From contig JAQRMU010000004.1 in NCBI GenBank assembly GCA_028598975.1, positions 4,961-59,873 of the forward strand: a stretch of DNA of 54,913 nt, in the 5' to 3' direction. Position numbers and translations under genes: made by a program. The stretch comes from Gammaproteobacteria bacterium (GTDB lineage Bacteria > Pseudomonadota > Gammaproteobacteria > Nitrosococcales > Methylophagaceae). Below the pieces are notes generated by a model. It was not told where the DNA came from. It did not search any database and saw only the letters and a program-made list of their open reading frames with translations. Position 1 is the first letter of the stretch. The number at the start of each line of letters is the position of its first letter. This document shows, piece by piece, positions 1-9,649 of this stretch.

Positions 1-1
1 G

Positions 2-7
2 TATAAT
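2..7 (+). promoter_or_regulatory. candidate -10 box of valS
   Basis: A perfect TATAAT hexamer lies about 40 bases upstream of the valS start codon, which would give a 5' leader of roughly 33 bases. The -35 region lies outside the window, so the promoter cannot be confirmed from this sequence. Confidence 0.4.
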
Positions 8-46
8 GCCCGTCTTATATTTTTAATTCAACTTTTAGAAAAAACC

Positions 47-2800
47 ATGGAAAAGACTTACAGTCCTGACGAAATAGAACAACGCTGGTACCAATCTTGG
101 GAACAAAATGGTGAATTTAAACCCTCTGGTGAAGGTACGCCTTATGCCATCATGTTGCCACCACCCAATGTCACTGGTCGCTTACATATGGGACATGCAT
201 TCCAAGATACGATTATGGATACCTTAACCCGCTACCATCGAATGAAAGGTGACAACACCTTATGGCAAGCAGGGACTGACCATGCGGGTATCGCAACGCA
301 AATGGTGGTAGAACGCCAATTGAATGCAGAAGGTAAAACACGTCATGATTTAGGTCGAGATGATTTTATTGACCGCATCTGGGATTGGAAAGAAGAATCA
401 GGTGGTGAAATCACCAATCAATTACGTCGTCTCGGTACATCAATGGACTGGGAGCGTGAACGTTTCACCATGGATGACGGGTTATCGGAAGCCGTTAAAA
501 ATGTCTTTGTACAGCTGCATAAAGAAGGCTTAATTTATCGCGGTAAACGTCTGGTGAACTGGGATCCTGTTCTACATACCGCCGTATCTGATCTTGAAGT
601 ATTGTCAGAAGAAGAATCAGGCCATATGTGGCACTTCCGTTATCCTTTAACAGATGGTTCAGGTCATTTAGTGGTTGCCACTACCCGCCCAGAAACAATG
701 TTAGGTGATAGTGCCGTTGCCGTTCACCCTGATGATGAACGTTATCAACACCTCATTGGTAAAACAATTACATTGCCACTCGTTGGGCGTGAAATTCCTA
801 TTATTGCCGATGATTATGTTGATGCTGAATTTGGTACAGGTTGTGTCAAAATCACCCCTGCTCATGACTTTAATGATGCTGAAATGGGTCAACGTCATGA
901 CCTACCGAAATACAATATTCTTACTATTGATGCCGCTATTAATGAAGAAGCACCCAAAAAATACTGGGGCTTAGATCGTTATGAAGCGCGTGATGTTATT
1001 GTTCATGACTTAAAAGAGCTTGGTTTATTAGAAGGCATTAAAGATCACACCTTAATGGTACCGCGTGGTGATCGCTCTGGTGCTGTTATCGAACCGTTAT
1101 TAACAGATCAATGGTATGTAAAAGCGGATGTATTAGCTGAACCTGCAGTAAAAGCGGTACAAGAAGGTAAGATTAAATTTGTACCAGGAAACTGGGACAA
1201 AACATTCTATAACTGGATGGACGGCATTCAAGACTGGTGTATCTCTCGTCAAATTTGGTGGGGACACCGTATCCCTGCTTGGTATGATGAAGAAGGCAAT
1301 GTTTATGTTGCCCATGATGAAGCTACTGCACGCTCAGAAAATAATTTAGCAGATGATGTAAAACTTTCTCAAGATGAAGATGTTCTTGATACGTGGTTCT
1401 CATCTGCACTATGGCCTTTCTCTACTTTAGGCTGGCCTGAAGATAGTGAAGCGTTAAAAACATGGTACCCAACCAGTGTTCTTGTAACTGGTTTTGACAT
1501 CATCTTCTTCTGGGTAGCCAGAATGATGATGATGGGTTTGAAATTTATGGATGACGTACCTTTCAAAGAAGTTTATATCCATGGTTTAGTTCGTGATTCG
1601 CACGGCCATAAAATGTCTAAGTCTAAAGGTAATGTACTCGATCCTATCGATATTATTGACGGTATTGACCTTGAATCATTAGTTGCTAAACGTACATCTG
1701 GCATGATGCAGCCACAACTTGCTGCAAAAATTGAAAAAGCAACACGTAAAGAATTCCCAGAAGGTATTGAAGCCCACGGAACCGATGCAATGCGTTTTAC
1801 GTTTGCCTCGCTTGCTTCAACAGGTCGTGATATCAATTTTGATATGAGCCGTATTGGTGGTTATCGCAACTTCTGTAATAAATTATGGAATGCGGCTCGT
1901 TATGTATTAATGAATACTGAAGGGCAAGATAACGGACTTGATAATGATGACGTTGAATTAAGTTTGGCTGATCGCTGGATCATTTCTAAACTTCAAACAA
2001 CAGAACAAGAAGTCACTGCGGCAATCGATGCGTATCGCTTTGATCATGCTGCACAAGGTATTTATGAGTTTATTTGGAATAACTACTGTGACTGGTATTT
2101 AGAACTGTCTAAACCTGTTCTTAATAACGACAGTGCATCAGATGCAGCTAAACGAGGTACACGTCGCACCTTAGTTCGCGTACTAGAAACTGTATTACGT
2201 CTTGCTCATCCATTTATGCCATTTATCACCGAAGAAATTTGGCAAACAGTATCCCCGCTTGCAGGCAAGTCTGGCGACACGATCATGAGTCAACCTTTCC
2301 CTATTTCTGATGAGAGTAAGATTGATACTATTGCCGTTGCTGATATGGAATGGATGATGGAGTTCATTACAGGTATTCGCTCTATTCGTTCACAAATGAA
2401 TATTCCACCCAAGAAACAGCTCCCTGTTTTATTGAAAGATAGTACAGCTGAGGATGTGGCACGTTTAGAAGCTAATCGAGACTTCTTAAGTCGTCTCGCT
2501 AACTTAGAAAAAATTGAGTTATTAGAAGGTGAAGCACCTGCGGCATCAACTGCGCTTGTCGGTAAGATGGAAATATTAATTCCATTAGAAGGCTTGATCG
2601 ATAAAGAGGCTGAAATTCAACGTCTTGAGAAGGAAATTGCCAAATTAGAGAAGGTCATTAAACAATCTTCAGGCAAGTTGAGCAATGAAAATTACACTGC
2701 TAAAGCACCCGCTGCCGTGGTTCAAAAAGAGCGTGACAAGCTGGCTGAAATGGAGCAATCACTTTCTCAACTAGAGCAACAACGAGACTCTTTGGCTTAA
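47..2800 (+). CDS. valS: valyl-tRNA synthetase
   Basis: Class I aminoacyl-tRNA synthetase that charges tRNA-Val with valine in the cytosol and edits misactivated threonine. The class I signature is seen as HMGH at residues 47-50 within [13 protein letters not shown], and KMSKS near residue 522 in [10 protein letters not shown]. The connective-polypeptide editing domain lies between them ([15 protein letters not shown]). The C-terminal ~70 residues form the ValS coiled-coil arm rich in Leu, Glu and Lys. At 917 residues it is within the normal bacterial range. The ATG is preceded by an A-rich leader without a strong Shine-Dalgarno. The gene converges on lipA and is separated from it by a hairpin. 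Identification is secure. Confidence 0.97.
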   Translation: MEKTYSPDEIEQRWYQSWEQNGEFKPSGEGTPYAIMLPPPNVTGRLHMGHAFQDTIMDTLTRYHRMKGDNTLWQAGTDHAGIATQMVVERQLNAEGKTRHDLGRDDFIDRIWDWKEESGGEITNQLRRLGTSMDWERERFTMDDGLSEAVKNVFVQLHKEGLIYRGKRLVNWDPVLHTAVSDLEVLSEEESGHMWHFRYPLTDGSGHLVVATTRPETMLGDSAVAVHPDDERYQHLIGKTITLPLVGREIPIIADDYVDAEFGTGCVKITPAHDFNDAEMGQRHDLPKYNILTIDAAINEEAPKKYWGLDRYEARDVIVHDLKELGLLEGIKDHTLMVPRGDRSGAVIEPLLTDQWYVKADVLAEPAVKAVQEGKIKFVPGNWDKTFYNWMDGIQDWCISRQIWWGHRIPAWYDEEGNVYVAHDEATARSENNLADDVKLSQDEDVLDTWFSSALWPFSTLGWPEDSEALKTWYPTSVLVTGFDIIFFWVARMMMMGLKFMDDVPFKEVYIHGLVRDSHGHKMSKSKGNVLDPIDIIDGIDLESLVAKRTSGMMQPQLAAKIEKATRKEFPEGIEAHGTDAMRFTFASLASTGRDINFDMSRIGGYRNFCNKLWNAARYVLMNTEGQDNGLDNDDVELSLADRWIISKLQTTEQEVTAAIDAYRFDHAAQGIYEFIWNNYCDWYLELSKPVLNNDSASDAAKRGTRRTLVRVLETVLRLAHPFMPFITEEIWQTVSPLAGKSGDTIMSQPFPISDESKIDTIAVADMEWMMEFITGIRSIRSQMNIPPKKQLPVLLKDSTAEDVARLEANRDFLSRLANLEKIELLEGEAPAASTALVGKMEILIPLEGLIDKEAEIQRLEKEIAKLEKVIKQSSGKLSNENYTAKAPAAVVQKERDKLAEMEQSLSQLEQQRDSLA

Positions 2801-2814
2801 ACAATGTTTTACTT

Positions 2815-2844
2815 CCACACGCTAGTTATGTAGCTAGCGTGTGG
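2815..2844. terminator. hairpin between convergent valS and lipA
   Basis: A 14-base arm starting CCACACGCTA is followed by a two-base loop and its near-perfect complement ending AGCGTGTGG; one pair is G-T. It sits 14 bases after the valS stop and just beyond the lipA stop on the other strand, so it could end transcription from both sides. There is no long T tract on either side, so efficiency is uncertain. Confidence 0.6.
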
Positions 2845-2858
2845 TACTTCAACACATG

Positions 2859-3815
2859 TTACGAAACATGCTCACCTTGTGCTTGTAAGTCGGCATGATA
2901 TGACGATCTCACCATTGGTCCACTTGCTACATGTTCAAAGCCCATTTGTTTGGCAACAGTTGCAAGTTCATCAAACTCAGTAGGGGTAACAAACCGTTCT
3001 ACCGCGAGATGATGACGGCTTGGTTGTAAATATTGACCTAACGTTAACATTCGACAACCATGATCTCGTAAGTCTTGCATAACCTGATGTACTTCTTCAA
3101 TGCTTTCACCTAAACCCAACATCAAACCCGATTTGGTCGGTACATTGGGATGCATTTCCTGAAAGTTTTTAATCAAATTAAGTGACCATTGATAATCAGA
3201 ACCCGGTCGTACCGCTTTATATAAACGCGGAATACTTTCTAAATTGTGATTAAAAATATCGGGAGGACTTTTCTTCAACTCTTCTAAAGCAACGTCCATC
3301 CGGCCTCTAAAATCAGGCACTAAAACTTCGATTTGTGTTTCTGGTGATTGCTCACGAATTTCAGCAATACAGCGTGTGAAATGTGCTGATCCGCCATCAC
3401 GTAAATCATCACGATCAACCGATGTAACAACCACATGTTTTAACTTCATGCTAGCAATTGTCTTAGCTAAGTGGCTAGGTTCATTTTGATCGAGTGGATC
3501 CGGTTTTCCATGTGCAATATCGCAAAAAGGACAACGCCGTGTGCAGATGTTTCCCATTATCAAGAAGGTGGCAGTACCGTGAGTAAAACACTCACCTAGA
3601 TTCGGACATGCCGCTTCTTCGCAGACGGTATGAAGATTGTTTTCACGTAATAAGTTTTTTAAACGAATAACTTCTGGGTTACTAGGTGCTTTAGCACGGA
3701 TCCATGCAGGTTTTCGTTTTGGATCACTCGGAATGATCTTAATCGGGATCCGAGATACTTTCGACTCCCCTTTCAAGGCTTTTATATCACGCTTTTTATT
3801 CACTTCTTCTGTCAT
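2859..3815 (-). CDS. lipA: lipoyl synthase (radical SAM)
   Basis: Inserts two sulfur atoms into protein-bound octanoyl groups to make lipoyl cofactors for 2-oxoacid dehydrogenases and the glycine cleavage system. The radical-SAM cluster motif CxxxCxxC is at C91, C95 and C98 (CTRRCPFC). The auxiliary cluster cysteines are C65, C70 and C76 in [12 protein letters not shown]. The auxiliary-cluster serine motif RSSYHA is near the C-terminus (303-308). Length (318) is normal. The gene starts directly after the lipB stop, so the two are probably co-translated, and it is the last gene of the long minus-strand cell-wall and lipoate run. Secure assignment. Confidence 0.97.
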   Translation of the reverse strand: MTEEVNKKRDIKALKGESKVSRIPIKIIPSDPKRKPAWIRAKAPSNPEVIRLKNLLRENNLHTVCEEAACPNLGECFTHGTATFLIMGNICTRRCPFCDIAHGKPDPLDQNEPSHLAKTIASMKLKHVVVTSVDRDDLRDGGSAHFTRCIAEIREQSPETQIEVLVPDFRGRMDVALEELKKSPPDIFNHNLESIPRLYKAVRPGSDYQWSLNLIKNFQEMHPNVPTKSGLMLGLGESIEEVHQVMQDLRDHGCRMLTLGQYLQPSRHHLAVERFVTPTEFDELATVAKQMGFEHVASGPMVRSSYHADLQAQGEHVS

Positions 3816-4424
3816 TTAGTTCTCGTTGTGCATCTGGCTTTGAAGTGCAGATACAAATTGTTGTTTTGCTTGTGCCATTGTCATTTCATGACCTAGGCTT
3901 TTTATATCGATGACTTCCATTCCTTGGTAACCACAGGGATTAATATTCAAAAAGGGACCAAGATCCATAGCCACATTTAAACTCAGGCCGTGATAACACG
4001 CACCTCGTTTAACTCGTAAACCTAATGCGGCAATTTTACGGTCACCAACATAGACACCCGGTGCATCACTACGTGCTTTAGACTCAATTCCTAGGTCATT
4101 TAATATGCTGATTACGCTATTTTCTAAGCGAGAAACCATCTCCCGCACACCGATTTTTTGGCGTTTTAAATCAAATAATGTGTAAGCAATCAATTGCCCT
4201 GGACCATGATAGGTTATCTGCCCACCCCGATCTGTTTTAACAACAGGAATATTTCCTACAGTAAGAATATGCTCATCTTTACCATTCAGGCCTTGTGTAA
4301 ATACAGGCGGATGTTCTACTAACCACAGCTCATCTTCTGTATTTTTATCTCGCTCAATCGTGAACGCTTGCATTGCTTCACAGGTCTGTTGATAGTCTAC
4401 CAGCCCTAAATCTTTAACAATCAT
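3816..4424 (-). CDS. lipB: octanoyl-[acyl-carrier-protein]:protein N-octanoyltransferase
   Basis: Moves octanoate from acyl carrier protein to the lipoyl domains of target enzymes; LipA then adds sulfur. The family motif RGGQITYHGPGQL is at residues 66-78. The expected catalytic pair is present: K130 in RKIAALG and C164 in NPCGYQGM. At 202 residues it is slightly shorter than E. coli LipB because the N-terminus is trimmed (MIVKDLGLVDYQ), which is common. It lies 8 bases after the DUF493 gene and abuts lipA, the standard ybeD-lipB-lipA order of gammaproteobacteria. Secure assignment. Confidence 0.96.
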   Translation of the reverse strand: MIVKDLGLVDYQQTCEAMQAFTIERDKNTEDELWLVEHPPVFTQGLNGKDEHILTVGNIPVVKTDRGGQITYHGPGQLIAYTLFDLKRQKIGVREMVSRLENSVISILNDLGIESKARSDAPGVYVGDRKIAALGLRVKRGACYHGLSLNVAMDLGPFLNINPCGYQGMEVIDIKSLGHEMTMAQAKQQFVSALQSQMHNEN

Positions 4425-4432
4425 CGCCTAAA

Positions 4433-4705
4433 TTATAAAACGTATTTGATTAATTCGTGACTAATGAGATCTCGATGAATGGCTTCTAATTGTTCTCTAC
4501 TTTCGACATAAAAATCAACCGAAATAGAAGTGAACTTACCGCCAGCACTTTGTTTGCTAGAGATTGCTCCTTCTTTAAGGTCGTCAATATGACGACGAAC
4601 AATACTAACTACGATAGCATCAAACTCAGGGCATGTTACTCCCATTGCTTTAATACCATAGTCACATGGAAATTCCATCTTAGCTTCTTTTTCTTCTACT
4701 GCCAT
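4433..4705 (-). CDS. ybeD: DUF493 (YbeD-like) family protein
   Basis: Small 90-residue cytosolic protein with the YbeD/DUF493 pattern: FPCDYGIKAMG near the N-terminus, a central GKFTSISVDF strand and a C-terminal HELIKYVL. Family members have an ACT-like ferredoxin fold and no settled biochemical role; linkage to lipB is widespread and suggests a regulatory or accessory link to lipoate. The start codon overlaps the 3' end of the aminotransferase gene by 10 bases, implying translational coupling. The family is clear, the function is not. Confidence 0.9.
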   Translation of the reverse strand: MAVEEKEAKMEFPCDYGIKAMGVTCPEFDAIVVSIVRRHIDDLKEGAISSKQSAGGKFTSISVDFYVESREQLEAIHRDLISHELIKYVL

Positions 4706-5550
4706 GATGCATTATCCTCTTTATAATCTTGATACAGTGCGTCTATTTGTTGCCATACAGGGCCGGGAATCCCCATACCAATCTTTTCACCATCTAATTG
4801 TGTAATCGCTAACACTTCTTTGGTTGAACTGCTGATCCACACTTCATCAGCCTGCTTTAATTGATTTTCGCTTACCGCTTCTTCAATGAGTGGAATACCA
4901 GCCTTTTTAGCTAAAGCAATAACGACTTCACGTGTAATGCCCGGCAATACTTTTTCATCTTTTGGTGCCGTATAAATTGTGCCATCAATAACAACATAAG
5001 CATTACTTGCAGCACCTTCCGTTAAATAGCCATCACGAATTAATAAGGCTTCTGCCGCACCTGCATCTTGTGCTTGTTGCTTCAGTAAACTGTTTGGTAA
5101 TAATGTGATCGCTTTAATATTACAGTTCTGCCAACGAATATCAGGCAGAGTAATCGCTGACACACCTTGTTTTTTATATTTTTCAGATATAGCTTGTAGT
5201 GGATTACTCATTGCAAAAGCAGATGGTGTCACACCCTCAGGGAATACATGATCACGTGGTGCAACACCTCGTGTTACTTGTAAATAAAGTGATTGATTGC
5301 CACCACCATTCAACTCAATAAGTTCTTGAATCAGGATTTTCCACTCTTCATCAGAATGTGGGTTACCCATTCGTACACCATCAAGACTTGCTTGTAAGCG
5401 TTGTAAATGGCCGTCTAATTGGAAACAGTGGCCCGCATAAACAGGAATGACTTCATACACGCCATCACCTAATAAAAAGCCACGGTCAAATACGGAGACT
5501 TTAGCCTGATCTGCTGCTAAAAACTCGCCATTTAAATACACTTGGTTCAC
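4696..5550 (-). CDS. dat: D-amino acid aminotransferase (class IV PLP enzyme)
   Basis: Fold-type IV PLP aminotransferase, most likely D-alanine:2-oxoglutarate transaminase. The Schiff-base lysine is K146 (WQNCNIKAITLLPN). The phosphate-binding and glutamate region is LTEGAASNAYVV around residue 178, and the N-terminal FDRGFLLGDGVYEV is typical of the family. Branched-chain aminotransferase (IlvE) and aminodeoxychorismate lyase (PabC) share the fold; the QNCNIK motif and length of 284 favour D-amino acid transaminase. It sits 5 bases after dacA in the cell-wall run, so it may recycle the D-Ala released by the carboxypeptidase. That role is inferred from context. Confidence 0.88.
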   Translation of the reverse strand: MNQVYLNGEFLAADQAKVSVFDRGFLLGDGVYEVIPVYAGHCFQLDGHLQRLQASLDGVRMGNPHSDEEWKILIQELIELNGGGNQSLYLQVTRGVAPRDHVFPEGVTPSAFAMSNPLQAISEKYKKQGVSAITLPDIRWQNCNIKAITLLPNSLLKQQAQDAGAAEALLIRDGYLTEGAASNAYVVIDGTIYTAPKDEKVLPGITREVVIALAKKAGIPLIEEAVSENQLKQADEVWISSSTKEVLAITQLDGEKIGMGIPGPVWQQIDALYQDYKEDNASWQ

Positions 5551-5555
5551 TTAAA

Positions 5556-6722
5556 TTAACCCCAAATCAACATCATTAAACTATCAATAAGTCGGCGCCA
5601 CCAGCTACCTTGCTCAACATCATTTAATGCCACTAATGTTTGTGTTGCAATCAGTTCATCGCCTAGGTGAATTTCAACTTGACCCAGTGTAGAACCCATT
5701 ACAATAGGTGCGATAACAGGTTGTTGGATATTAGTTGTAGCAACAAGTTCTTTATAACGGCCTCTTGGTACTGTAACCGCTAATGATGTTGCTAAACCTA
5801 AATTAACGAGATTCTCAGCCCCTTTCCACACTTTAATATCAGTAATTTTATCGAGTGCTTTATACAGCTCATGGCTTTCAAAAAATCGGAAGCCATAATT
5901 AAATAGTTTTTGTGTTTCCTGTGCTCGTGCATTTTCACTACGTGTACCCAATACAACAGATACTAAACGCATGCCACTTCGTTGTGCTGATGCAGCTAAA
6001 CAGTAACCCGCTTCTTCTGTATGTCCCGTTTTTAAGCCATCAACTGTCGCATCACGCCAAAGTAGCTTATTACGATTATGTTGCGTAATATTGTTATAGG
6101 TAAATTCTTTCTCGGCATACCATTTATATTCCTCAGGGAAATCACGAATAATCGCCGTTGATAAAATGGCAATGTCTTTCGCTGTTGTATAGTGATCAGC
6201 ACCCGGTAACCCCGTCGAATTTTGGTAGTTAGTATTAAACATACCTAGTTGTTGTGCATATTGATTCATCATTTGAGCGAACGTTTCTTCACTTCCTGCA
6301 ATATGCTCAGCGAGTGCCACCGCAGCATCATTACCTGATTGAATAATCATACCTCGAAGCAACACTTCAACGGGTACTTTGGTGTTTACTTCAATAAAGC
6401 TACGTGAGCCCACCATACGCCATGCTTTTTCACTGATTAATACTTCATCAGCTAAATTAATATTTCCATTAGCAAGCTCATGTGACACAACATAGGCTGT
6501 CATTAATTTAGTAATACTTGCAGGTGGTAAACGTTGATCTGAGTTTTGCTCAGCAATCACTCGACCGCTAGCAAAATCTTGCAGAATATATGACTTTGCA
6601 GCAATCGTTGGTGCAGTTGGATTAGGCGTGATCGCGGCATAACTTACTGAAGCACTTAGCAAGAAAAAAGACACCAACATTAATTTTATTCGTTTAAACA
6701 TTAATTTACTCTCAAGAAACAT
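5556..6722 (-). CDS. dacA: D-alanyl-D-alanine carboxypeptidase (PBP5 family)
   Basis: Periplasmic low-molecular-weight penicillin-binding protein that removes the terminal D-Ala from peptidoglycan pentapeptides. The three active-site motifs are seen: S69-I-T-K72, S129-G-N and K231-T-G. An N-terminal signal peptide (hydrophobic stretch ending SVSYA) precedes the catalytic domain; the C-terminal PBP5-associated beta domain and a short amphipathic tail (WWRRLIDSLMMLIWG) fit membrane-surface anchoring. Two starts are possible: this ATG, 10 bases after an AGGAG that overlaps the rlpA stop, or the ATG seven codons later preceded by GAGAG. Both leave the signal peptide intact. Confidence 0.95.
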   Translation of the reverse strand: MFLESKLMFKRIKLMLVSFFLLSASVSYAAITPNPTAPTIAAKSYILQDFASGRVIAEQNSDQRLPPASITKLMTAYVVSHELANGNINLADEVLISEKAWRMVGSRSFIEVNTKVPVEVLLRGMIIQSGNDAAVALAEHIAGSEETFAQMMNQYAQQLGMFNTNYQNSTGLPGADHYTTAKDIAILSTAIIRDFPEEYKWYAEKEFTYNNITQHNRNKLLWRDATVDGLKTGHTEEAGYCLAASAQRSGMRLVSVVLGTRSENARAQETQKLFNYGFRFFESHELYKALDKITDIKVWKGAENLVNLGLATSLAVTVPRGRYKELVATTNIQQPVIAPIVMGSTLGQVEIHLGDELIATQTLVALNDVEQGSWWRRLIDSLMMLIWG

Positions 6723-6735
6723 ATTTATTTAACTC

Positions 6736-7539
6736 CTACTCGACCACTATATGGGAGTCGTTATAGCCTAAATCAAGTAGGCGTGATGCCAAAGAATCAC
6801 CATATTCTACATTAGCTAAGGGCCCTACTCGCACTCGGTACAAATTACCATTCGGTTTATTTAACGGTACAATCAATACTGCATCACCAATTTCGTGCTG
6901 TAATTTAGCTTTTAATTGGTCTGCACTATACTCAGTACTAAAGGCCCCCACTTGCAGATAGAGTCCAACAGGGCCACTGACTATAGGTGTACCAATACTA
7001 TCTGAAACAGGTGTTGAAGCTACTTGCCCTCCTGTAATGGCTCGTAATTCAACCATTCCCGTCCCCTTAGCCACAATATCCAACTGCTTTGCAGCACTGT
7101 AGGATAAGTCGATCAGACGGTTACCATGAAAAGGGCCTCTATCATTCACTTTTACAATTATTTTACGACCATTAGTTAAGTTAGTGACTTCTAGGTAACT
7201 CGGTAACGGTAGTGTTTTATGGGCGGCGGTCATCGCATACATATCGTATATTTCTCCACTCGATGTGCGCCTGCCATGGAATTTTTTACCATACCATGAG
7301 GCAATCCCTTTCTCGTGGTAATCTCGGCTTGTCTTTAATGTGTAATAACGTTTACCAAATACTTCATAGTGGGCAGGGTTGCCATATTTACTTCGAGGTT
7401 CATCACGCGGTATAGCATTAGGAACTTGTGATACATCAGGGGCATTTCTTGGTGCACTATCTTGTTTACTACCAACAATGCCACATGCAACTAATGTTAA
7501 TAGAGCAGATGCTACACTCAGTTGTTTAAAAAACATCAT
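6736..7539 (-). CDS. rlpA: RlpA-family septal ring lytic transglycosylase lipoprotein
   Basis: Outer-membrane lipoprotein; RlpA homologues cleave peptidoglycan glycan strands that lack stem peptides. A lipobox LVAC places the lipidated cysteine at C19. A double-psi beta-barrel domain follows (about residues 75-165) with the conserved GIASWYGKKFHGRRTSSGE, and a C-terminal SPOR domain (about 190-265) that would bind denuded glycans at division sites. The start overlaps the mltB stop by four bases (ATGA). Its place between mltB and dacA is the usual gammaproteobacterial arrangement. Confidence 0.95.
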   Translation of the reverse strand: MMFFKQLSVASALLTLVACGIVGSKQDSAPRNAPDVSQVPNAIPRDEPRSKYGNPAHYEVFGKRYYTLKTSRDYHEKGIASWYGKKFHGRRTSSGEIYDMYAMTAAHKTLPLPSYLEVTNLTNGRKIIVKVNDRGPFHGNRLIDLSYSAAKQLDIVAKGTGMVELRAITGGQVASTPVSDSIGTPIVSGPVGLYLQVGAFSTEYSADQLKAKLQHEIGDAVLIVPLNKPNGNLYRVRVGPLANVEYGDSLASRLLDLGYNDSHIVVE

Positions 7540-8522
7540 TTTCTCTTGGCCTCATAGCCTTGCTCAATTGCTTCTGCTAATTGTGTTACTGCCATTGCAT
7601 ACATGCGGCTATGGTTGTATCGTGTAATGGCATAAAAGTTCTGGCGAGCCAACCAATACTCTTCACCCTTTTTCTGAGTTAAGGAGATAATAGCGATATC
7701 ATCTTGCCCTACGGGAAGTGATTGTAATGACACGCCTGCAGTAGAGAGTTCTTCACGACTAATGCTTGGTTTATAGCCTTTTTCTATCAAGTCTGTTGCC
7801 ACACTACCGGCAAACTTAGTTTTATGCGTAATGCTTTCACCAGCAACCCAACCATGTCGTTTTAAATAGTTGGCAATACTACCAATGGCATCTACTGGAT
7901 TTTCCCAAATATCTCGTTGCCCATCGCCATCAAAATCAACCGCATATTCACGGTAACTGCTTGGCATAAATTGTCCTAAGCCCATTGCTCCAGCATAAGA
8001 ACCAATTGGATCTAGAAGATATTTATCTTCTTCTCTGCTTAGCAGTAAGAAATGCTTAAGTTCACTGCGAAAGAACTTACTTCTTGGTGGATAACGAAAT
8101 GCGAGTGTTGATAAAGCATCTATAACTCGGTAACTACCGACATTACCACCATAGCGAGTTTCCACACCTAAAATAGCAACAATAACTTCAGCAGGCACAC
8201 CATATTTTGCTTCAGCATCAGTCAAGGCTTGTTGATGTTGTCGCCAGAATTTAACCCCGCCTTTAATTCGTTTATCCGTAATAAAAATCTTACGATAATC
8301 GTACCAAGGTTTACTTTTTTCTGCTGGGCGGGAAATCGCTTTAAGTATCGAGTCTTTCACTTCAACTTCAGCAAATAATTCTGCTAGTTGTTGACTATTA
8401 AAATTATGCTTCTCTGACATCTCAGAAATAAATTTATCAACACCCGGTAGATCTGCATTTGCATATGCGGGTAGAATCCAAAAATTTACTAAAATTGCGA
8501 ACAGTGTAACTATCATTTTCAT
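7536..8522 (-). CDS. mltB: membrane-bound lytic murein transglycosylase B
   Basis: Periplasmic family 103 lytic transglycosylase that cleaves glycan strands with 1,6-anhydro product formation. The catalytic glutamate is E121 in ILGVETRYGG, and the downstream GAMGLGQFMPSSYREYAVDFDG motif region is present (given here in part: GLGQFMPSSY). The N-terminus is a cleavable signal peptide (ending PAYANA) without a lipobox cysteine, so the mature protein may be soluble rather than a lipoprotein as in E. coli. Start and stop overlap its neighbours by four bases each. Confidence 0.95.
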   Translation of the reverse strand: MKMIVTLFAILVNFWILPAYANADLPGVDKFISEMSEKHNFNSQQLAELFAEVEVKDSILKAISRPAEKSKPWYDYRKIFITDKRIKGGVKFWRQHQQALTDAEAKYGVPAEVIVAILGVETRYGGNVGSYRVIDALSTLAFRYPPRSKFFRSELKHFLLLSREEDKYLLDPIGSYAGAMGLGQFMPSSYREYAVDFDGDGQRDIWENPVDAIGSIANYLKRHGWVAGESITHKTKFAGSVATDLIEKGYKPSISREELSTAGVSLQSLPVGQDDIAIISLTQKKGEEYWLARQNFYAITRYNHSRMYAMAVTQLAEAIEQGYEAKRK

Positions 8523-9649
8523 GGTGACATCATCCTTCGATGGGTGTGGATAGACATTAGGATACCGAAGCCAGCAAGTAAGGTCACCATAGATGTTCCT
8601 CCATAACTAACTAAAGGCAACGGCACCCCTACTACAGGCAATAATCCCGTTACCATCCCGACATTAACAAAAACATAGACCAAGAAAGTCATCGAAATAC
8701 TCCCGGCTAATAATCGCGCAAAGCTTGTTTGTGCTTGACTGGCTATATATAACCCTCTACCTGCGATCAATAAATACAAAAAGAGGATTAGCCCAACACC
8801 TAATAAGCCAAATTCTTCAGCAATGACCGAGAAAATAAAATCCGTTGAACGTTCTGGTAAAAAAGCTAAATGAGATTGCGTTCCTTCTAACCAACCACGA
8901 CCAAACAAACCACCTGAACCTATGGCTATTTTTGATTGAATAATATGATAGCCGGAACCTAATGGATCACTTTCTGGGTTTAAGAATGTTAGTACCCGTT
9001 GACGTTGATAATCATGCATTTTATACCACAACACGGGCAATGCCGCCGTACATGTAATGATAAACCCAATAATAATTCGCCAAGAAATACCAGATAGAAA
9101 AATAACAATTAACCCCGAACTAGCAATCAATAATGAGGTTCCTAGATCTGGCTGTTTAGCAATTAATAGTGATGGCAAAATCACCATCATCAGACCAATA
9201 ATTAACCTAGGAACTGACGGTGCCAAGGGTCGCTCAGCTAAATAAGTAGCCACCAATAGAGGTACTGCTAACTTCATTAACTCTGACGGCTGAAACCGGA
9301 AAAACCCTAAATCTAACCAACGTTGAGCACCTTTTCCTTCATGGCCAAAAGCTAACACCGCGATTAATAATATTAGGCCTGCCCCATAAATCCAATAAGA
9401 AGCATCTCGCATTCGATCAGGGTGTATATTTGCGAGAACTAATAATCCCAAAAAAGCAGCGGCCATTCGTGTTACTTGTCGAACCATCAAGGCGGAGCTT
9501 TGATCTCCCGCACTATATAGAATAATTAAACCAGCACTTAATAGCGTCAATAAGCCTAATAATAAAACAGCATCAAGGTGAATTTTTCTTAAGGTTTGCG
9601 TAATACTCCAACGCTGAGGATTAGCGCGATCTCGAAGCATATTATTCAT
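8519..9649 (-). CDS. rodA: RodA peptidoglycan glycosyltransferase (SEDS family)
   Basis: Polytopic inner-membrane enzyme that polymerises lipid II along the side wall together with PBP2. About ten membrane segments are visible. SEDS landmarks are present: GAQRWLDLGFFRFQPSELMKL (cut to GAQRWLDLG and QPSELMKL), KQPDLGTSLL, and the C-terminal PLVSYGGTSMV. The 376-residue length is typical. It overlaps mrdA by eight bases and mltB by four, so RodA and PBP2 are probably made in a coupled way. Confidence 0.96.
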   Translation of the reverse strand: MNNMLRDRANPQRWSITQTLRKIHLDAVLLLGLLTLLSAGLIILYSAGDQSSALMVRQVTRMAAAFLGLLVLANIHPDRMRDASYWIYGAGLILLIAVLAFGHEGKGAQRWLDLGFFRFQPSELMKLAVPLLVATYLAERPLAPSVPRLIIGLMMVILPSLLIAKQPDLGTSLLIASSGLIVIFLSGISWRIIIGFIITCTAALPVLWYKMHDYQRQRVLTFLNPESDPLGSGYHIIQSKIAIGSGGLFGRGWLEGTQSHLAFLPERSTDFIFSVIAEEFGLLGVGLILFLYLLIAGRGLYIASQAQTSFARLLAGSISMTFLVYVFVNVGMVTGLLPVVGVPLPLVSYGGTSMVTLLAGFGILMSIHTHRRMMSP

